A stretch of 64,000 bases of DNA, from assembly GCF_043678055.1 (NCBI RefSeq), contig NZ_JBHEQA010000002.1, positions 620,001-684,000 of the forward strand. The letters are read 5' to 3'. Below are positions 17,276 through 25,832 of this stretch, in pieces (within the stretch, counting starts at the first letter, position 1; each line of letters starts with the position of its first letter). The notes beneath the pieces are model-generated. The model did not search any database. It saw only the letters and a program-made list of their open reading frames with translations, and was not told the origin of the DNA. The translations under genes and the position numbers were made by a program. The stretch comes from Spongiimicrobium salis (GTDB taxonomy: Bacteria > Bacteroidota > Bacteroidia > Flavobacteriales > Flavobacteriaceae).

Positions 17276-18211
17276 ATGAGTTCCCGAACACTACATATCA
17301 CCAACGGTGATAGTTTTACTGAAAAATTAAATTCCTTACAGCTCAATGGAGATGTCATTACATGGCGAGAGATGCTGTGTGAAGGAAAAACCCTGACCAA
17401 TGTGGGTAGTGAATCTTTTTGGAAAACCCGTTTTGAATTCTTCAACAAAACCTATAAAGTTTCCAAATCCAAATTTATTGAACACACCTTAAAAGAATAC
17501 CGTTCCTTATGTAATCACAAACAGCAAGATCAGATTGTATTGTGGTTTGAGTATGATCTTTTCTGTCAAATAAATATGCTTGCGGTAATCAGCTGGCTTA
17601 AAACACATCGCAGATATGCAGAGATTTCTTTGGTTTGTAGCGGAAAAGAAGATGATACAGATAGGTTATACGGTCTTAGTGAATTGAATACGGAGCAATT
17701 ATTAAAACTACACGAGAATAGAATAACCTTATCTCAAGACGATATTGAATATGCCGACTACATTTGGCAACTGTATTGTAGTGACAATCCCATTCGTTTA
17801 GAAAACTTGAAAGATTTTGAAAATTATCAATTTTCATATCTGGGCGATGCTATTACAGCCCACTTAAAACGTTTTCCTACCATTAAAAATGGCTTGAACA
17901 AAATGGAGAACACCATATTGCAACTGGCTGTGGACAAAAAGCCGGCAACGAGAAAAGAATTGCTGGGAACGGTTTTGGGACATCAGGACATCTATGGTTT
18001 TGGAGATATACAATATCAACGGGCCATTACTAGATTAAAGCCATTGTTTTCTTCTTTTAACCCTGTAAAGCTCACAAGAAAAGGAATGAGCATCTTAGAA
18101 GGGAAAAGCAATCACTATTCCAATATTCGAAATAGCAATGTTTATTTGGGAGGTGCACTAAAATATAACTATTTGTACAATACGGCTTCTGATCGAATTT
18201 TAAAATTATAA
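17276..18211 (+). CDS. DUF1835 domain-containing protein
   Basis: The 311-residue soluble protein opens with LHITNGDSF and has VITWREMLCEG around residues 30-40, both hallmarks of DUF1835. A DUF3658-like C-terminal region (LKRFPTIKNGLNKMENTIL, then YQRAITRLKPLFS) follows. The family's biochemical function is not established. It leads a tight operon with a nucleoside phosphorylase (1 base away) and a periplasmic-binding-fold protein, which hints at a role in nucleoside or cofactor handling. That link is an inference from gene order only. Confidence 0.85.
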   Translation: MSSRTLHITNGDSFTEKLNSLQLNGDVITWREMLCEGKTLTNVGSESFWKTRFEFFNKTYKVSKSKFIEHTLKEYRSLCNHKQQDQIVLWFEYDLFCQINMLAVISWLKTHRRYAEISLVCSGKEDDTDRLYGLSELNTEQLLKLHENRITLSQDDIEYADYIWQLYCSDNPIRLENLKDFENYQFSYLGDAITAHLKRFPTIKNGLNKMENTILQLAVDKKPATRKELLGTVLGHQDIYGFGDIQYQRAITRLKPLFSSFNPVKLTRKGMSILEGKSNHYSNIRNSNVYLGGALKYNYLYNTASDRILKL

Positions 18212-18212
18212 T

Positions 18213-19082
18213 ATGACGCTTGGACCATCAGAACTTATTCTGAATCCCGATCATAGCATCTACCATCTAAACTTATTACCAGAAGATATTGCCCAAACCA
18301 TTATTACGGTCGGAGATCCGGACCGTGTGTCTGACGTATCCCAACACTTTGACCATATTGAAATTAAAAAGGGAAAGCGTGAATTTGTTACACATACCGG
18401 GACAATTTCCGGTAAACGTCTCACGGTAATATCCACAGGCATTGGAACAGATAATATTGATATTGTCCTGAACGAATTGGATGCGCTGGTGAATATTGAT
18501 TTTGAAGAGCGGAAGATAAAAAAGGATAAGATAAGCCTGGATATTGTTCGGGTTGGAACCTCAGGGGCTATTCAACCTGATATTCCAGTTGATTCTTTTT
18601 TGATCAGTGAATTGGCTATAGGCTTTGACAATCTCCTACACTTTTATGATAGCAAGCACCTCCAAGAAGTACAAATGCAAGAGGAATTTAAAAAATATAC
18701 CCATTGGAATATTGATAAATCCACTCCATATATCGTAAAATGCAACCAAGATCTCGCAGGCCGTTTAGCCTCCGATCTCACCTATACAGGTTTCACCGCC
18801 ACCAATGTAGGTTTTTATGGTCCCCAAGGCCGTGTATTGCGCTTAAAAACAGAAGACCCTGCACTGAACGGCAAACTGGCTTCCTTTGAAAGCAAAGGGA
18901 GGAGAATCACAAATCTAGAGATGGAAACTTCCGGAATCTATGGCTTAAGTCTTTTAATGGGCCACAGAGCGGTCTCTATGAATTGTATCCTTGCCAACAG
19001 GAGTACCGGAGAATTTTCCAGGAGACCAAAACAAAGAGTCGATGAATTGATAGCATATACCTTAGATAAACTTCAAGAGTGA
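18213..19082 (+). CDS. Nucleoside phosphorylase (uridine phosphorylase-like, PNP_UDP family)
   Basis: The 289-residue protein carries the family opening TIITVGDPDRV (phosphate-binding GDPxR) and VRVGTSGAIQPDIPV near residue 120, a PNP/UDP family signature. GTSG contributes phosphate contacts, and the NLEMETSGIYGL segment holds the conserved METS/E residue that binds ribose. The enzyme cleaves a nucleoside with phosphate to base and ribose-1-phosphate in the cytoplasm. Sequence does not separate uridine from purine specificity with certainty. It overlaps the next gene by 4 bases (GTGA). Confidence 0.88.
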   Translation: MTLGPSELILNPDHSIYHLNLLPEDIAQTIITVGDPDRVSDVSQHFDHIEIKKGKREFVTHTGTISGKRLTVISTGIGTDNIDIVLNELDALVNIDFEERKIKKDKISLDIVRVGTSGAIQPDIPVDSFLISELAIGFDNLLHFYDSKHLQEVQMQEEFKKYTHWNIDKSTPYIVKCNQDLAGRLASDLTYTGFTATNVGFYGPQGRVLRLKTEDPALNGKLASFESKGRRITNLEMETSGIYGLSLLMGHRAVSMNCILANRSTGEFSRRPKQRVDELIAYTLDKLQE

Positions 19083-19924
19083 AAAAAGTTAATATTATAG
19101 GAGTACCAGAACATTTTAATCTCCCATGGCACCTCGCCATTGAAGAAGGAGCTTTTAAAAATAGAGGAATTGATTTAATATGGTCCGATATTCCCGAGGG
19201 AACGGGAAAAATGTGTCAGCTATTGCAAAATGAAGAAACTGATCTTGCCATTATCCTTACCGAAGGCCTCGTTAAAAGTATTACCGAAGGCAATCCCACT
19301 AAAATCGTACAAGAGTATATTGCTACCCCCTTGCTTTGGGGCATTCATGTTGCAGCCAATAGTGTCTATGAAAACATATCGGACCTGGAGCATTCCAAAG
19401 CGGCTATAAGTCGTTTTGGCAGCGGAAGTCACCTTATGGCCTATGTGCACGCTCAAAACAACGATTGGGATACCAGCACATTGGAATTTGAAGTTATCAA
19501 TCACCTTCAAGGCGCTATAGAAGGTTTGACCAAGGGAAAGGCCGATTACTTTATGTGGGAGCATTTCACCACAAAGCCTTTAGTGACCGATGGCACCTTT
19601 AGAAGATTGGGGGATTGTCCCACACCCTGGCCCTGCTTTGTTATTGCAGCTACGGATAGTTTCATAAAAAACCATCCTGGAACCTTAAAGCACCTATTGG
19701 AAGTTATCAATAGCTACACTCTTGAGTTTAAAAGCATTCCCAGCATTGATAGGACCTTGGCCAACAGCTATGATCAAAAATTGGAGGATATTCAAAAATG
19801 GCTGTCCTTAACCCGTTGGAGCCAAAATCAAATGAAGGCAGAAACACTTGAAAATGTTCAAGACACATTGCTTGACTTAAATTTAATAACAACAAAAGTC
19901 TCTATAGACCAGCTATTGTACTAG
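19079..19924 (+). CDS. Cytoplasmic periplasmic-binding-fold protein (NMT1/THI5- or SsuA-like)
   Basis: The 281-residue protein starts with GTG at 19079, overlapping the phosphorylase stop as GTGA. It resembles NMT1/SsuA-type substrate-binding proteins: VPEHFNLPWHLAIEEGAFKNRGID, then CQLLQNEETDLAIILTEG and GSGSHLMAYVHA. Unlike transport binding proteins it has no signal peptide or lipobox and no ABC permease or ATPase nearby, so it is probably cytoplasmic. It may be a sensor or an enzyme like THI5, but no catalytic residue can be named. Its stop overlaps the convergent response regulator by 4 bases. Confidence 0.72.
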   Translation: MKKVNIIGVPEHFNLPWHLAIEEGAFKNRGIDLIWSDIPEGTGKMCQLLQNEETDLAIILTEGLVKSITEGNPTKIVQEYIATPLLWGIHVAANSVYENISDLEHSKAAISRFGSGSHLMAYVHAQNNDWDTSTLEFEVINHLQGAIEGLTKGKADYFMWEHFTTKPLVTDGTFRRLGDCPTPWPCFVIAATDSFIKNHPGTLKHLLEVINSYTLEFKSIPSIDRTLANSYDQKLEDIQKWLSLTRWSQNQMKAETLENVQDTLLDLNLITTKVSIDQLLY

Positions 19925-20358
19925 GCATCTACTACAGAAAAGTATTTGTCAATTAAGTTTTGAAACTTGATATCCGATAGTGGTTTTTGAATGTACTCTT
20001 TGATATGCGGGTTATTACTGGCTTTAACCAAGTCTTGTTCATCTTCGCTTATGGTTACCATCACAATGGTGATGTTGTCCGTGATACTTTTGTCAAATTC
20101 TTTTTCATACGCCTCTAAGAATTGCCACCCATCCATCTGTGGCATGCGTATATCCAATATCAATAAACAAGGAAGCGTAAAGAGGTCATCTCCGTTAAAC
20201 GGGCCTCTGTTTGCAATAATGTCCAAGGCTTCAGCACCATTTGATGCGACGCCGACATCAATGTCCAAATCCAATTTGCTAATAAAGATTTTATTTAAGA
20301 AATGGGTCGATTCATCGTCATCCACCAGTAAAATGGATTTTAGTTTTGAAGATATCAT
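19921..20358 (-). CDS. Single-domain response regulator (orphan receiver)
   Basis: The 145-residue protein is a CheY-like receiver only. The acidic pocket is Asp13-Asp15 (LVDDDES), the phospho-acceptor Asp69 is in LLILDIRMP, the conserved Thr lies in VMVTISEDE, and the Lys is in IQKPLSD. No output domain is fused and no histidine kinase lies within the window, so its partner is elsewhere. The stop overlaps the convergent binding-fold gene by 4 bases. It is the gene downstream of ung on the same strand, 84 bases away. Confidence 0.9.
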   Translation of the reverse strand: MISSKLKSILLVDDDESTHFLNKIFISKLDLDIDVGVASNGAEALDIIANRGPFNGDDLFTLPCLLILDIRMPQMDGWQFLEAYEKEFDKSITDNITIVMVTISEDEQDLVKASNNPHIKEYIQKPLSDIKFQNLIDKYFSVVDA

Positions 20359-20442
20359 AAAAATTCGTTTAGTTTGTGATATTATAAATGTAGTAATTTT
20401 CCCCTAATAAAAAAGAACTTTCTTAATATACAAACAAGAAAA

Positions 20443-21108
20443 TTACCAATTTATAACCTTTCTATTTTGTTGCCTCAATAAATCATTACATTTACTAAAG
20501 TGCTTATTACCAAACCAATACCCTCTATTTGCGCTTAGAGGTGAAGGGTGTCCCGAACTTAAGACATGGTGTTTCTTTGTGTCAATGAGTTTAATTTTCT
20601 TTTTTGCAAAGCCTCCCCAAAGTAGGAAAATCAACCCTTCTCTTTGCGCGGACAATTTTTTAATAACCGCATCGGTAAAAACCTCCCATCCCTGATTTTG
20701 GTGACTCCCCGCAGAATGCGCCTGTACGGTCAATGTGGCATTCAACAATAGAACGCCCTGTTTGGACCAACGCTCTAAATTTCCACTTTGAGGGTATGGC
20801 ACTCCAATATCACTTTCTATTTCTTTGAAGATATTAATGAGAGAGGGCGGATGCGCAATTCCATCCTTTACAGAAAAACACAGTCCATTTGCTTGATTTG
20901 GACCGTGATAGGGGTCTTGTCCGATAATAATAACCTTTGCATCTTCAAAGGGACAATGATCAAAAGCAGCAAAAATATCCGCTCCCCGTGGATAACAGGT
21001 ATGGCGGGCATAAGCTCCTTTTACAAAATGTATGAGTTTCTCAAAATAAGGTTCGCTAAACTCTTCTTTTAACTTGATTTCCCAACTTTCATGGATTTTA
21101 ACCTTCAT
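20443..21108 (-). CDS. ung: Uracil-DNA glycosylase, family 1
   Basis: The 221-residue enzyme excises uracil from DNA as the first step of base excision repair. The water-activating loop GQDPYHGPNQANGLCFS has catalytic Asp65, and the C-terminal minor-groove loop HPSPLSANRGYW (His about 188) is intact. The length is normal for family 1. It is transcribed divergently from mutS2, with about 100 bases between the starts. Confidence 0.96.
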   Translation of the reverse strand: MKVKIHESWEIKLKEEFSEPYFEKLIHFVKGAYARHTCYPRGADIFAAFDHCPFEDAKVIIIGQDPYHGPNQANGLCFSVKDGIAHPPSLINIFKEIESDIGVPYPQSGNLERWSKQGVLLLNATLTVQAHSAGSHQNQGWEVFTDAVIKKLSAQREGLIFLLWGGFAKKKIKLIDTKKHHVLSSGHPSPLSANRGYWFGNKHFSKCNDLLRQQNRKVINW

Positions 21109-21178
21109 GCAATAGCTCCATTTTTATTTCTATCTAAAACACTGTGTACCCAGCACTTCAAAAATACTGAAAACTATG

Positions 21179-21186
21179 TACCTTTG
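21179..21186 (+). promoter_or_regulatory. -7 element (TACCTTTG) of mutS2
   Basis: TACCTTTG fits TAnnTTTG and lies 22 bases before the mutS2 ATG at 21208. No convincing -33 element was found. Confidence 0.4.
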
Positions 21187-21207
21187 ACATCGATTAAATA
21201 AAAATCA

Positions 21208-23379
21208 ATGAGCAACATTCATGCAAAGACGCTGCAGGATTTGGAATTTCATACGGTTTTGGATCAACTCGTATTGCGTTGCCATACTGCTATGGGAAAA
21301 GAACAGGTAGTTTCTCTAGCTCCTTTAAGCGATCAGCAGGCAATTTTAACCGCTTTGGGGGAAACATCGGAATATCTATCTTCTTACACCAATGAAAATA
21401 GAATCCCAAATCACGGCTTTGATGTAATTCATCATGAGCTTAAACTTTTGCATATAGAAAACACGACTTTAGAGATATCGGGGTTTCGAAAAATTGGAGG
21501 GCTTTCCAATACCGTTGGAATCCACAAAAAGTTCTTCAAAAAATTCAAGACCTATTACCCTTTACTTTTTGAAAAATCTGAAGATGTTGATTTACAATTA
21601 GATATACCAATTTACATCAACAATATTATAGATAAATTTGGAGAGATCAAGGATAAGGCTTCTGGTCAATTATGGGGTATACGACAGGATATAAATAGTG
21701 TTAAGGCAAAGATCAATCAAAGCTTTGCTGCAGCATTGCAGCGGTATCAATCTGCCGATCTTTTGGATGAGATCAGGGAATCGGTTGTAGACAATAGGCG
21801 TGTTCTTGCTGTTAAAGCCATGTACCGAAAGAAAGTAAAGGGGGCAATGATGGGAACTTCCAAAACAGGAAGTATTGCATACATTGAACCCGAAACAACG
21901 CTGCGCTATAACCGAGAATTGAATAATTTAGAATTCGAGGAAAAAGAGGAGATACAGCGCATACTGCATGAGCTTACCGATCAAATAAGACCACACCGAC
22001 TCTTATTACAAAATTATCAAGATTTTTTGGCGCATATAGATATCACTTCCGCAAAAGCAAAATACGCCGAAGATATCAACGGTATTTTGCCTAAAATCAG
22101 CACAGAAAGAAAATTGCACCTGCGTGATGCCTATCACCCCTTGCTCTATTTAAATAATAAACGCAATAATGAAAAGACTTTTCCCCAGACCATATCATTG
22201 CATGAGGAAAATAGGATTATTGTGATTTCCGGGCCTAATGCCGGGGGAAAAAGTATTACACTAAAAACTATAGGGCTCCTCCAGTTGATGTTACAAAGTG
22301 GGCTATTAATTCCGGTGCACGAACGCAGCACAGCCTGTCTTTTTGATAAAATATTGACCGACATAGGCGATAATCAATCTATTGAAAATCATTTGAGCAC
22401 CTATAGCTATCGATTAAAGAATATGAATTACTTTCTTCGAAAGTGCAATTCACAAACACTGTTCTTAATCGATGAATTTGGTACAGGAAGCGATCCAGAA
22501 CTCGGAGGAGCATTGGCTGAAACGTTTTTGGAGGTATTCTATGAAAGAGGGGCTTATGGAGTAATTACAACGCACTATGCCAATTTAAAATTGTTGGCCA
22601 ATGAACTGCCCCATGCTACCAATGCCAACATGCTTTTTGACTCCAAGACATTGGAACCTACTTTTCAATTGATTTTAGGGGAAGCGGGAAGTTCCTTTAC
22701 TTTTGAAGTTGCCCAAAAAAATGGCATTCCCTATAGCTTGATCAACAAATCCAAAAAGAAAATCGAACGTGGAAAAGTACGATTTGATGCCACCATTGCC
22801 AAATTACAAAAGGAGCGCAGCAATATGGCCAAAACGGGAAATAAGCTTAAGGAAGAAGAATCCAAAGTCAGGGAAGAAGCTAAAAAACTGGAACTCCTCA
22901 ATGGGAAAATAAAATCCAAATTAGAAAGCTATCAAGAACTTTTTGACAGCAATCAACGTATGATTTACTTGGGGAATAAAGTAAACGACGTAGCCCAAAA
23001 ATATTTTTTAGACCGGAAAAAAAGACCTCTTATCTCTGAACTTTTGCGAATCGTGGAAACGGAGAATAGCAAACGTAAGAAGAAAAGTTCTGGTGAGGTC
23101 AAAAAAGCAAAAGAACAGAAAGTAAAGGTAGAGCAGGAAGTACAGCAAAAAGTATCCATAATTCGGGAGAAGAAAAAAGTAGAGAAGAAAAAGAAAGCGG
23201 CTATTCAAAAGAACAAACCCCGTCCAGTTTTCAAGATTGGAGATCGGGTGCGTTTATTCGATGGGAAATCTGTAGGCACTATTGATAGCTTGGAAAAAAA
23301 CAAAGCCATTGTCAATTATGGGCTTTTCACTACCAATGTTAATGTGGATAAGCTAGAATTAGTGGAAGCAAAGAAATAG
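21208..23379 (+). CDS. mutS2: MutS2-family ATPase lacking the Smr nuclease domain
   Basis: The 723-residue protein has the core helical clamp region, the MutS ATPase with Walker A GPNAGGKS (residues 342-349), and the LIDEFGTGSDPELGGALAE Walker B/signature. A coiled coil follows at about 510-580. The C-terminus is a lysine-rich linker and a KOW-like barrel (FKIGDRVRLFDGKSVGTI). The C-terminal Smr endonuclease of textbook MutS2 is absent (no HGxG-type motif). Family members suppress recombination or rescue collided ribosomes, so this form may bind but not cut. It is much shorter than MutS1 and lacks a mismatch-recognition domain. Confidence 0.9.
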   Translation: MSNIHAKTLQDLEFHTVLDQLVLRCHTAMGKEQVVSLAPLSDQQAILTALGETSEYLSSYTNENRIPNHGFDVIHHELKLLHIENTTLEISGFRKIGGLSNTVGIHKKFFKKFKTYYPLLFEKSEDVDLQLDIPIYINNIIDKFGEIKDKASGQLWGIRQDINSVKAKINQSFAAALQRYQSADLLDEIRESVVDNRRVLAVKAMYRKKVKGAMMGTSKTGSIAYIEPETTLRYNRELNNLEFEEKEEIQRILHELTDQIRPHRLLLQNYQDFLAHIDITSAKAKYAEDINGILPKISTERKLHLRDAYHPLLYLNNKRNNEKTFPQTISLHEENRIIVISGPNAGGKSITLKTIGLLQLMLQSGLLIPVHERSTACLFDKILTDIGDNQSIENHLSTYSYRLKNMNYFLRKCNSQTLFLIDEFGTGSDPELGGALAETFLEVFYERGAYGVITTHYANLKLLANELPHATNANMLFDSKTLEPTFQLILGEAGSSFTFEVAQKNGIPYSLINKSKKKIERGKVRFDATIAKLQKERSNMAKTGNKLKEEESKVREEAKKLELLNGKIKSKLESYQELFDSNQRMIYLGNKVNDVAQKYFLDRKKRPLISELLRIVETENSKRKKKSSGEVKKAKEQKVKVEQEVQQKVSIIREKKKVEKKKKAAIQKNKPRPVFKIGDRVRLFDGKSVGTIDSLEKNKAIVNYGLFTTNVNVDKLELVEAKK

Positions 23380-23382
23380 CTG

Positions 23383-23390
23383 TAACTTTG
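23383..23390 (+). promoter_or_regulatory. -7 element (TAACTTTG) for the DCC gene
   Basis: TAACTTTG is a perfect TAnnTTTG element just after the mutS2 stop and 20 bases before the ATG at 23411. It suggests that the DCC gene has its own promoter. Confidence 0.4.
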
Positions 23391-23410
23391 CACTATCTAA
23401 TAGTCTAATA

Positions 23411-23824
23411 ATGTCCAAATTGAATAAAAAAATAATTCTTTTTGACGGTGTTTGTAATTTATGCCAAAGTAGTGTCCAGTTTGTCATTAAACGAGACAAA
23501 AAAAACATCTTCCAATTTGCGGCACTTCAATCTGATTTTGGACGATCATTAGCACAAAAACTTAATCTAGACATTTCAAAAGTAGATTCCATAGTTCTGG
23601 TCGATGAGGAACGCAAAAGACACTGGATAAAATCTGGAGCTGCATTGCGTATTGCCCAGAATTTGGGAGGGGCCTACCCCCTATTGTCTGTCTTTCTAAT
23701 TGTTCCAGGATTTCTTCGAAATATGGTTTATGATTATATTGCGGATAATCGATATAAATGGTATGGAAAACAGGAAGAATGCATGATTCCGACTCCAGAA
23801 TTGAGAAGTAAGTTTTTGGATTGA
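23411..23824 (+). CDS. DCC-family thiol-disulfide oxidoreductase
   Basis: The 137-residue protein has the defining DGVCNLCQ motif (D-x-x-C-x-x-C) near residues 14-21, after a leading strand. Such small thioredoxin-fold proteins are thought to exchange disulfides; their substrates are poorly known. It lacks a signal peptide. It is followed at 23923 and 24422 by a membrane protein and an HTTM protein. DCC proteins are repeatedly found next to HTTM (gamma-carboxylase-like) proteins, which supports a common module. Confidence 0.88.
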   Translation: MSKLNKKIILFDGVCNLCQSSVQFVIKRDKKNIFQFAALQSDFGRSLAQKLNLDISKVDSIVLVDEERKRHWIKSGAALRIAQNLGGAYPLLSVFLIVPGFLRNMVYDYIADNRYKWYGKQEECMIPTPELRSKFLD

Positions 23825-23922
23825 TGGCATATTGGCTTCCTATTAATATTTCCAAGTATGTTTTCTTGTCTATCGATCAAAGTATTGGAGTTTAACCCTA
23901 AAAGAGCATTGCCTTTGTATAC

Positions 23923-24447
23923 ATGAGATTGCGTTATAGAAATACCTTACACTTTTTCTTGCTCTTAATTTTCTTAGGTGGCCCTTTTGTACTGCGGATA
24001 GTGGATTACCGTTTTGAAATCTATCCTTCAGTGGTCCTGCCCGCTGGCGCCAAAAAACTTGATTTAAATAAGGAAATCCGTATTTCGGTCAATGAAATTT
24101 ATGGGGAAACCGGAGAAGGAAGCCTCAAAAATTTAGACAATGCTCATTTTCTAAGGCCTATACGGGTAGAATACCTAAGCTATTTTTATGAAGCCAATTT
24201 TGGTTTGGATACCCCCAAAACTTATGAATTTACAACAAATCGTTTTGCTATTCCTATAACCCTAAAGTCCAAAAAGTCCCTAGAAGATATCAAGGCAACC
24301 AAAATATGGCTTCGACAACGATTACGGGAACAAGGGTGCAAGGATTCTGTATTGATTTTAAAGAAAAGAATAATGATTGTGTGCAAAGACGGCACATTTT
24401 ATGAAGACAACAATATACTAAATGACACCATTCTTGGACTCTATTGA
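23923..24447 (+). CDS. Single-span membrane protein upstream of HTTM
   Basis: The 174-residue product has one N-terminal transmembrane helix (LHFFLLLIFLGGPFVL) followed by a mostly extracytoplasmic or periplasmic alpha/beta domain containing two Cys (in REQGCKDSV and IMIVCKDG). No family is recognised. The end overlaps the start of the HTTM gene by 26 bases, so it is co-translated with it. A helper or substrate-handling role in the DCC-HTTM module is inferred from position. Confidence 0.6.
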   Translation: MRLRYRNTLHFFLLLIFLGGPFVLRIVDYRFEIYPSVVLPAGAKKLDLNKEIRISVNEIYGETGEGSLKNLDNAHFLRPIRVEYLSYFYEANFGLDTPKTYEFTTNRFAIPITLKSKKSLEDIKATKIWLRQRLREQGCKDSVLILKKRIMIVCKDGTFYEDNNILNDTILGLY

Positions 24448-25525
24448 GGCTTTCTTGAAACGTATTTTCGAACGGATTGAGCAGGCCACGGCTGTAAGCA
24501 CTGAACAATTGGCATGTTTTAGAGTATTTTTTGGGCTTCTCATGCTTGTTTATTTCCTTCCGTCCTGGTCTTGGCTAAATGACGTCCCCCCTGCTTTTTT
24601 TAATCCAAGAATCTTTAGTTTTGCCTATCTTACAGATGGTTATTTGCCCGATATCATCTATCTGCTCTGCGATATCTTGGCCATAATTCTTTTAGTATGC
24701 ATTACGCTTGGGATCTTTACCAGAAAAGCACTCTTGGCGATGTTTGTTTTAAGTAGTATCCTCTTTTCATATGCTTTGAGTTTTGGAAAAATTGATCATT
24801 ACACCAACCTTTTTTTAATTGCTTATCCTGCTCTTGCCTTTACCAATTCTGGGACTAGGTTTGCCCTCAAAAAAGATAAAGAATTAAGTTCTGCCACACA
24901 AGCAAGGGTTCTTGCCCTATTGGGCATTGCGATTGCCTTTGGTTTTTTTACGGCAGGAATCCCAAAACTCCTCTACTGGGTAGATTTTGATCTCAGTAGT
25001 AGTGGATTCTTGTTCTGGTTTTATGGAGTATTCCTTAAGGATCAGCATCAATACCTACTTAGTCCCTATGTATTTAAATTACCGTACTATGTATTTGAGG
25101 CCATGGATTATTTGGCCGCTATTTTTGAAGTTGTCGGATTCTTTTTTCTTTATAAGGGAAGGAAGTTTTGGAGGATGTATCTTACTATTGCATGCACTTT
25201 CCATTTTCTGAATTTGCTGACCTTGAACTATGGTTTCACCTTGAATTCGTTATGTTTTGGTATTTTCATCGTTGCCCCTGTATTAGCGTTGCTCTATCGC
25301 AAATACAACAGCTTCTTACAGCAATACGCTAACTATTTCATTCTTACAATACTTGGCATTGCCCTTCTAAAGACAGTCTTTTTACTATGGAACAATACAG
25401 GCTTTAGATATCATGGTTACGGCCCTTTATTGCATCTGGAACATATGGTAGACCTTTTCCTATGGAGTTTGACTATTTTTTGTGGTGTTTATCTCCTTCG
25501 ATCCAAAAGTAAATCGACTCATTAA
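24422..25525 (+). CDS. HTTM-domain membrane protein (vitamin K-dependent gamma-carboxylase-like)
   Basis: The 367-residue polytopic protein has about eight hydrophobic segments. The N-terminal EQLACFRVFFGLLMLVYFLPSW and the FGKIDHYTNLFLIAYPALA segment are hallmarks of HTTM, the four-helix bundle shared with animal vitamin K gamma-glutamyl carboxylase. The C-terminal carboxylase-type domain is missing, so full carboxylase chemistry is doubtful. It overlaps its upstream partner by 26 bases and follows a DCC thiol oxidoreductase. This echoes the reductase-carboxylase pairing of the vitamin K cycle, but no substrate is known. Confidence 0.85.
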   Translation: MTPFLDSIEAFLKRIFERIEQATAVSTEQLACFRVFFGLLMLVYFLPSWSWLNDVPPAFFNPRIFSFAYLTDGYLPDIIYLLCDILAIILLVCITLGIFTRKALLAMFVLSSILFSYALSFGKIDHYTNLFLIAYPALAFTNSGTRFALKKDKELSSATQARVLALLGIAIAFGFFTAGIPKLLYWVDFDLSSSGFLFWFYGVFLKDQHQYLLSPYVFKLPYYVFEAMDYLAAIFEVVGFFFLYKGRKFWRMYLTIACTFHFLNLLTLNYGFTLNSLCFGIFIVAPVLALLYRKYNSFLQQYANYFILTILGIALLKTVFLLWNNTGFRYHGYGPLLHLEHMVDLFLWSLTIFCGVYLLRSKSKSTH

Positions 25526-25832
25526 TACCTTAAATAGGTTTCTATCCAGAAAATTGTGTTAAAGTAGTCTCATTATGTGATATATCTGGAATATTGGCAT
25601 ATTTTTTGAGCCTATTTTCATAGTAAAAAATGCTTCAAAATTGTCCAAAAAAAAGAATGTCACCATTGTTTGCTATGCATTGTTGATGCCACTTTTTTTC
25701 TTCTTTTTTTGATCAGTTTTACCAGAATGTGTATTGGTCCCAAAATCCTGCAGAAATCATTTGCCCATACGGTATTTGTCTACTTATGTTCTTAATGGCA
25801 AAAGAAAAAGAAAATTAATTTAAAAAAAATGT
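25526..25832 (+). other. Intergenic region of about 307 bases
   Basis: Between the HTTM gene and the next gene I see only AT-rich DNA with T-runs (near 25691-25710). No coding frame with family support, RNA gene or strong hairpin is visible. A promoter for the gene at 25833 must lie here, but no good TAnnTTTG element is close enough to name it. Confidence 0.5.

Noticed and set aside
19079..19924. Binding-fold protein as part of an ABC transporter
   Set aside because: No signal peptide, lipobox, permease or ATPase gene nearby.
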